A DNA stretch of 64,000 bases from an uncultured Lachnospiraceae bacterium (GTDB taxonomy: Bacteria; Bacillota; Clostridia; Lachnospirales; Lachnospiraceae), in NCBI GenBank assembly GCA_947564645.1, contig CANOCU010000005.1, positions 42,427 to 106,426 on the forward strand, given 5' to 3'. Below are positions 62,305-64,000 of the stretch, piece by piece (position 1 is the stretch's first letter; the number at the start of each line of letters is the position of its first letter). The notes below the pieces were generated by a model. That model did no database searches. It saw only the letters and a program-made list of their open reading frames with translations, and had not been told where the DNA came from. The position numbers and the translations under genes are program-made.

Positions 62305-63618
62305 CTATTTATTATTTTTCTCGTTATACTGCTTTACCATATTAGCCTTGGACATCATACTGCCGGGTTTGGCATTTTTATTATAATACTCCGTGGATTT
62401 TCTCACTGCCTCCGCCTTCTCCTCAGCCGTCATGGAACTGGTGGAAGTCTTTTTCGGAGCGGCAGCATTCACTTTCTTCGTATTCATATTCGCGTAAGCC
62501 GCCATCTGCTCGGCTTTCACACCGGCCTTTTCCATCTTCTTCTTCGCTTTTACTTCATTCTTCTTGATGATCTCATCCAGATCTAACTTATCAATATGTT
62601 TGTTGATCACAACCTGCTGGATACTTCTCACGACAGCGCCGGCCACCCAGTAAAGTCCAAGACCTGCAGGCAGTGTATAACAGAAGATCGCGGACATAAT
62701 TGGCATCATCATGTTCATTGTCTTCATGGACTGCATCATGGTATTCTGGGTATCGTTCTTATTGTCCGACTGTGTCTCCTGCTGAGGCATCAGTTTCACA
62801 TTGATCCACTGCGTCACAGCCGACAGGACCGGAATCGCCAGAGCCGCTACCACCATCAGATAAGAACCTGCGCTGATCGCTTCTTTTACAATATAAGAGG
62901 GAGAATTACCGATATTCAACCCCAGGAAATTGTTGTACTGATTCAAAAGACCAAGCGTCTGGTCCACATCTCCGGACAGATTCGGAAACTTGTCCTTGAT
63001 ACTGAGCCACTCCGCTGTGGAAGCCTTGTTCAGGACATCGATAAAAGTATTCTGTACATAAGTCGTAACGCCGCTTACAAAAGACTCATTCTCAAACTGC
63101 TTCCCATAATAACCGGCCTGGGAAAAGGTCTTAATAAAGTCCGAACTTCCTGCCTGCGCGATCAGATTATCCACCAGGGGAAAGAAAGCTTCCTTGATCT
63201 TACCTACGTAAGCAGGCATATTGTTGATCACACGATATAAGGCAAACAGGATCGGCATCTGAATGATCAGCTGAACACAGCTGCCGGTAGGAGAAACGCC
63301 GTACTTTGCATAGATGGCTTTCGTCTCCATATTCATCGCCATCATGGCGTCATTATCTTTTCTGTTCTTATATTTCGCCTGAACAGCCTGCAGTTCCGGA
63401 TTCATCTTCGCAGACAGCTTGGAGAACTTCTGCTGTTTGATCGTAAGAGGCATCATGAGTAGATAGATTACGATCGTAAACAAAATAATAGCAAGTCCAA
63501 TATTAGGGATACCGATCTTATCAATGATAAAAAAGATACCTTCCATAATATAACCCAATAACTTTGCGATAGGACCGAGTATCTTACCAGGATCCTTAGT
63601 CAACAAAATATCTGACAC
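62305..63618 (-). CDS. yidC: Membrane protein insertase YidC (SpoIIIJ type)
   Basis: This 437-residue insertase has five membrane segments. IGLAIILFTIVIYLLMMPLT and TIKQQKFSKLSAKMNPELQAVQ carry the cytoplasmic loop after TM1, and a conserved positively charged groove region is likely. A long Lys/Ala-rich tail ends the protein. It inserts membrane proteins and, in spore formers, supports SpoIIIA channel assembly. The start is a GTG at 63618 with AGGAGG about 10 bases upstream. It is longer than Bacillus SpoIIIJ because of a large periplasmic-type loop and tail. Confidence 0.95.
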   Translation of the reverse strand: MSDILLTKDPGKILGPIAKLLGYIMEGIFFIIDKIGIPNIGLAIILFTIVIYLLMMPLTIKQQKFSKLSAKMNPELQAVQAKYKNRKDNDAMMAMNMETKAIYAKYGVSPTGSCVQLIIQMPILFALYRVINNMPAYVGKIKEAFFPLVDNLIAQAGSSDFIKTFSQAGYYGKQFENESFVSGVTTYVQNTFIDVLNKASTAEWLSIKDKFPNLSGDVDQTLGLLNQYNNFLGLNIGNSPSYIVKEAISAGSYLMVVAALAIPVLSAVTQWINVKLMPQQETQSDNKNDTQNTMMQSMKTMNMMMPIMSAIFCYTLPAGLGLYWVAGAVVRSIQQVVINKHIDKLDLDEIIKKNEVKAKKKMEKAGVKAEQMAAYANMNTKKVNAAAPKKTSTSSMTAEEKAEAVRKSTEYYNKNAKPGSMMSKANMVKQYNEKNNK

Positions 63619-63648
63619 TATCGATTTACCTCCTTGAAATCAAAATTT

Positions 63649-63858
63649 TTATGGAACGGGATCATAACCACCTTTCGAAAAAGGATTACATCTGCATATT
63701 CTCCAAAGCGCCAACAGACCGCCCTTGAAAGCGCCGTATTTCTCAACCGCTTCTAATCCGTACTCGGAACAGGTCGGAAAATAAGGGCATTTCGTACTTT
63801 TCATCGGAGAAATATAGCTTCTATAGAATTTAATAAGATAAATAAATAATTTTTTCAT
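63649..63858 (-). CDS. yidD: Membrane protein insertion efficiency factor YidD
   Basis: This 69-residue protein begins [20 protein letters not shown] and has the conserved [19 protein letters not shown] and [15 protein letters not shown] motifs. It assists YidC at the inner membrane. It lies between rnpA and yidC, 30 bases upstream of yidC, in the usual order. Confidence 0.96.
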   Translation of the reverse strand: MKKLFIYLIKFYRSYISPMKSTKCPYFPTCSEYGLEAVEKYGAFKGGLLALWRICRCNPFSKGGYDPVP

Positions 63859-63872
63859 ATCAATTTCTAACT

Positions 63873-64000
63873 CTACGCTTCGTCACAGAGAATGTGATGA
63901 AGGCCCGAAAGATGTAATAACGCGCTTTCGATCTCATGATAACCGACCGAAGCCGCACTTTTTCTTGCAACGACTACTATATCTAAACCACTATTAAATA
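63873..64000 (-). CDS. rnpA: Ribonuclease P protein component RnpA (partial, 5' end beyond window)
   Basis: The last 41 residues on the minus strand read [18 protein letters not shown], then [16 protein letters not shown], before TAG. This is the C-terminal signature of RnpA, which binds the RNase P RNA for 5' tRNA maturation. The N-terminal part lies off the right edge, where rpmH, dnaA and oriC are expected. It overlaps the leader of yidD by a short gap. Confidence 0.92.
   Translation of the reverse strand, partial: FNSGLDIVVVARKSAASVGYHEIESALLHLSGLHHILCDEA

Noticed and set aside
1-64000. Transposases, integrases, phage structural modules or a reverse transcriptase
   Set aside because: I looked for these, especially a DGR-type RT, but no translated frame shows the motifs. 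The DGR-like gene therefore lacks its partner in this window.

Overview
The window looks like chromosome from a spore-forming Firmicute of the Lachnospiraceae (Clostridium cluster XIVa type). The evidence is sporulation genes (yabP, yabQ, a CotS-like protein, spoIIIJ-type yidC), a DUF3881 gene beside serS, a DUF4446 gene beside parAB, and strong GGAGG ribosome sites. The species cannot be named from sequence alone. The right edge is the classical oriC-proximal block, read leftward as rnpA (partial), yidD, yidC, jag, mnmE, mnmG, rsmG, and further left parA, parB, DUF4446, serS. Three parS sites lie near 45.9-46.7 kb. dnaA and oriC should lie just beyond the right edge. Most genes are on the minus strand, so they are transcribed away from the presumed origin.

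Layout from the left. 0-6.8 kb: sporulation and housekeeping genes (yabQ, yabP, rqcP, hup, mazG, a PEGA lipoprotein with a 24-bp tandem repeat, a CotS-like protein, cca). 6.8-19.1 kb: carbohydrate region with a GH127 arabinofuranosidase and then a compact sialic-acid operon. In transcription order the operon holds an ABC importer (binding protein and two permeases), a cytoplasmic GH33 sialidase, a 54-aa ORF, a C-type-lectin/formylglycine-enzyme-fold protein, nanA, nanE, a YhcH/NanQ protein, a ROK kinase and an RpiR regulator. 19.4-31.7 kb: metabolic and regulatory genes, tRNA-Pro, an antiporter, trxA, trmB, dacF and a DEDDh exonuclease. 31.7-38.5 kb: signalling cluster with a 1312-aa hybrid kinase, a binding protein, a response-regulator diguanylate cyclase and the tail of a chemotaxis receptor. 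38.5-40.6 kb: an arabinose-type pair (araM and a truncated araB) fused at a deletion-like junction to the chemotaxis-receptor tail. 40.7-46.5 kb: tRNA-Arg, DUF3881, serS, DUF4446, parB, parA, parS and a GNAT gene. 46.9-49.2 kb: a small plus-strand module (membrane 4Fe-4S protein and alpha/beta hydrolase). 49.4-57.1 kb: a GH2 glycosidase, an acyltransferase interrupted by an amber codon, a CUT1 sugar importer and a divergent ArsR-type regulator with a long C-terminal domain.

The most unusual item is the gene at 12836-13957. It sits inside the sialic-acid operon and overlaps nanA by 4 bp. Its C-terminus looks like the variable region of a diversity-generating-retroelement (DGR) target: the residues at presumed variable positions are all encoded by NNY codons, as expected from adenine mutagenesis of AAY template codons. 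No reverse transcriptase or template repeat is visible in the window. Other items worth a look are the araB/mcp junction, a repeated imperfect-hairpin element found four times in leaders and intergenic regions, a second hairpin family found twice, and direct repeats flanking the plus-strand module near parS.
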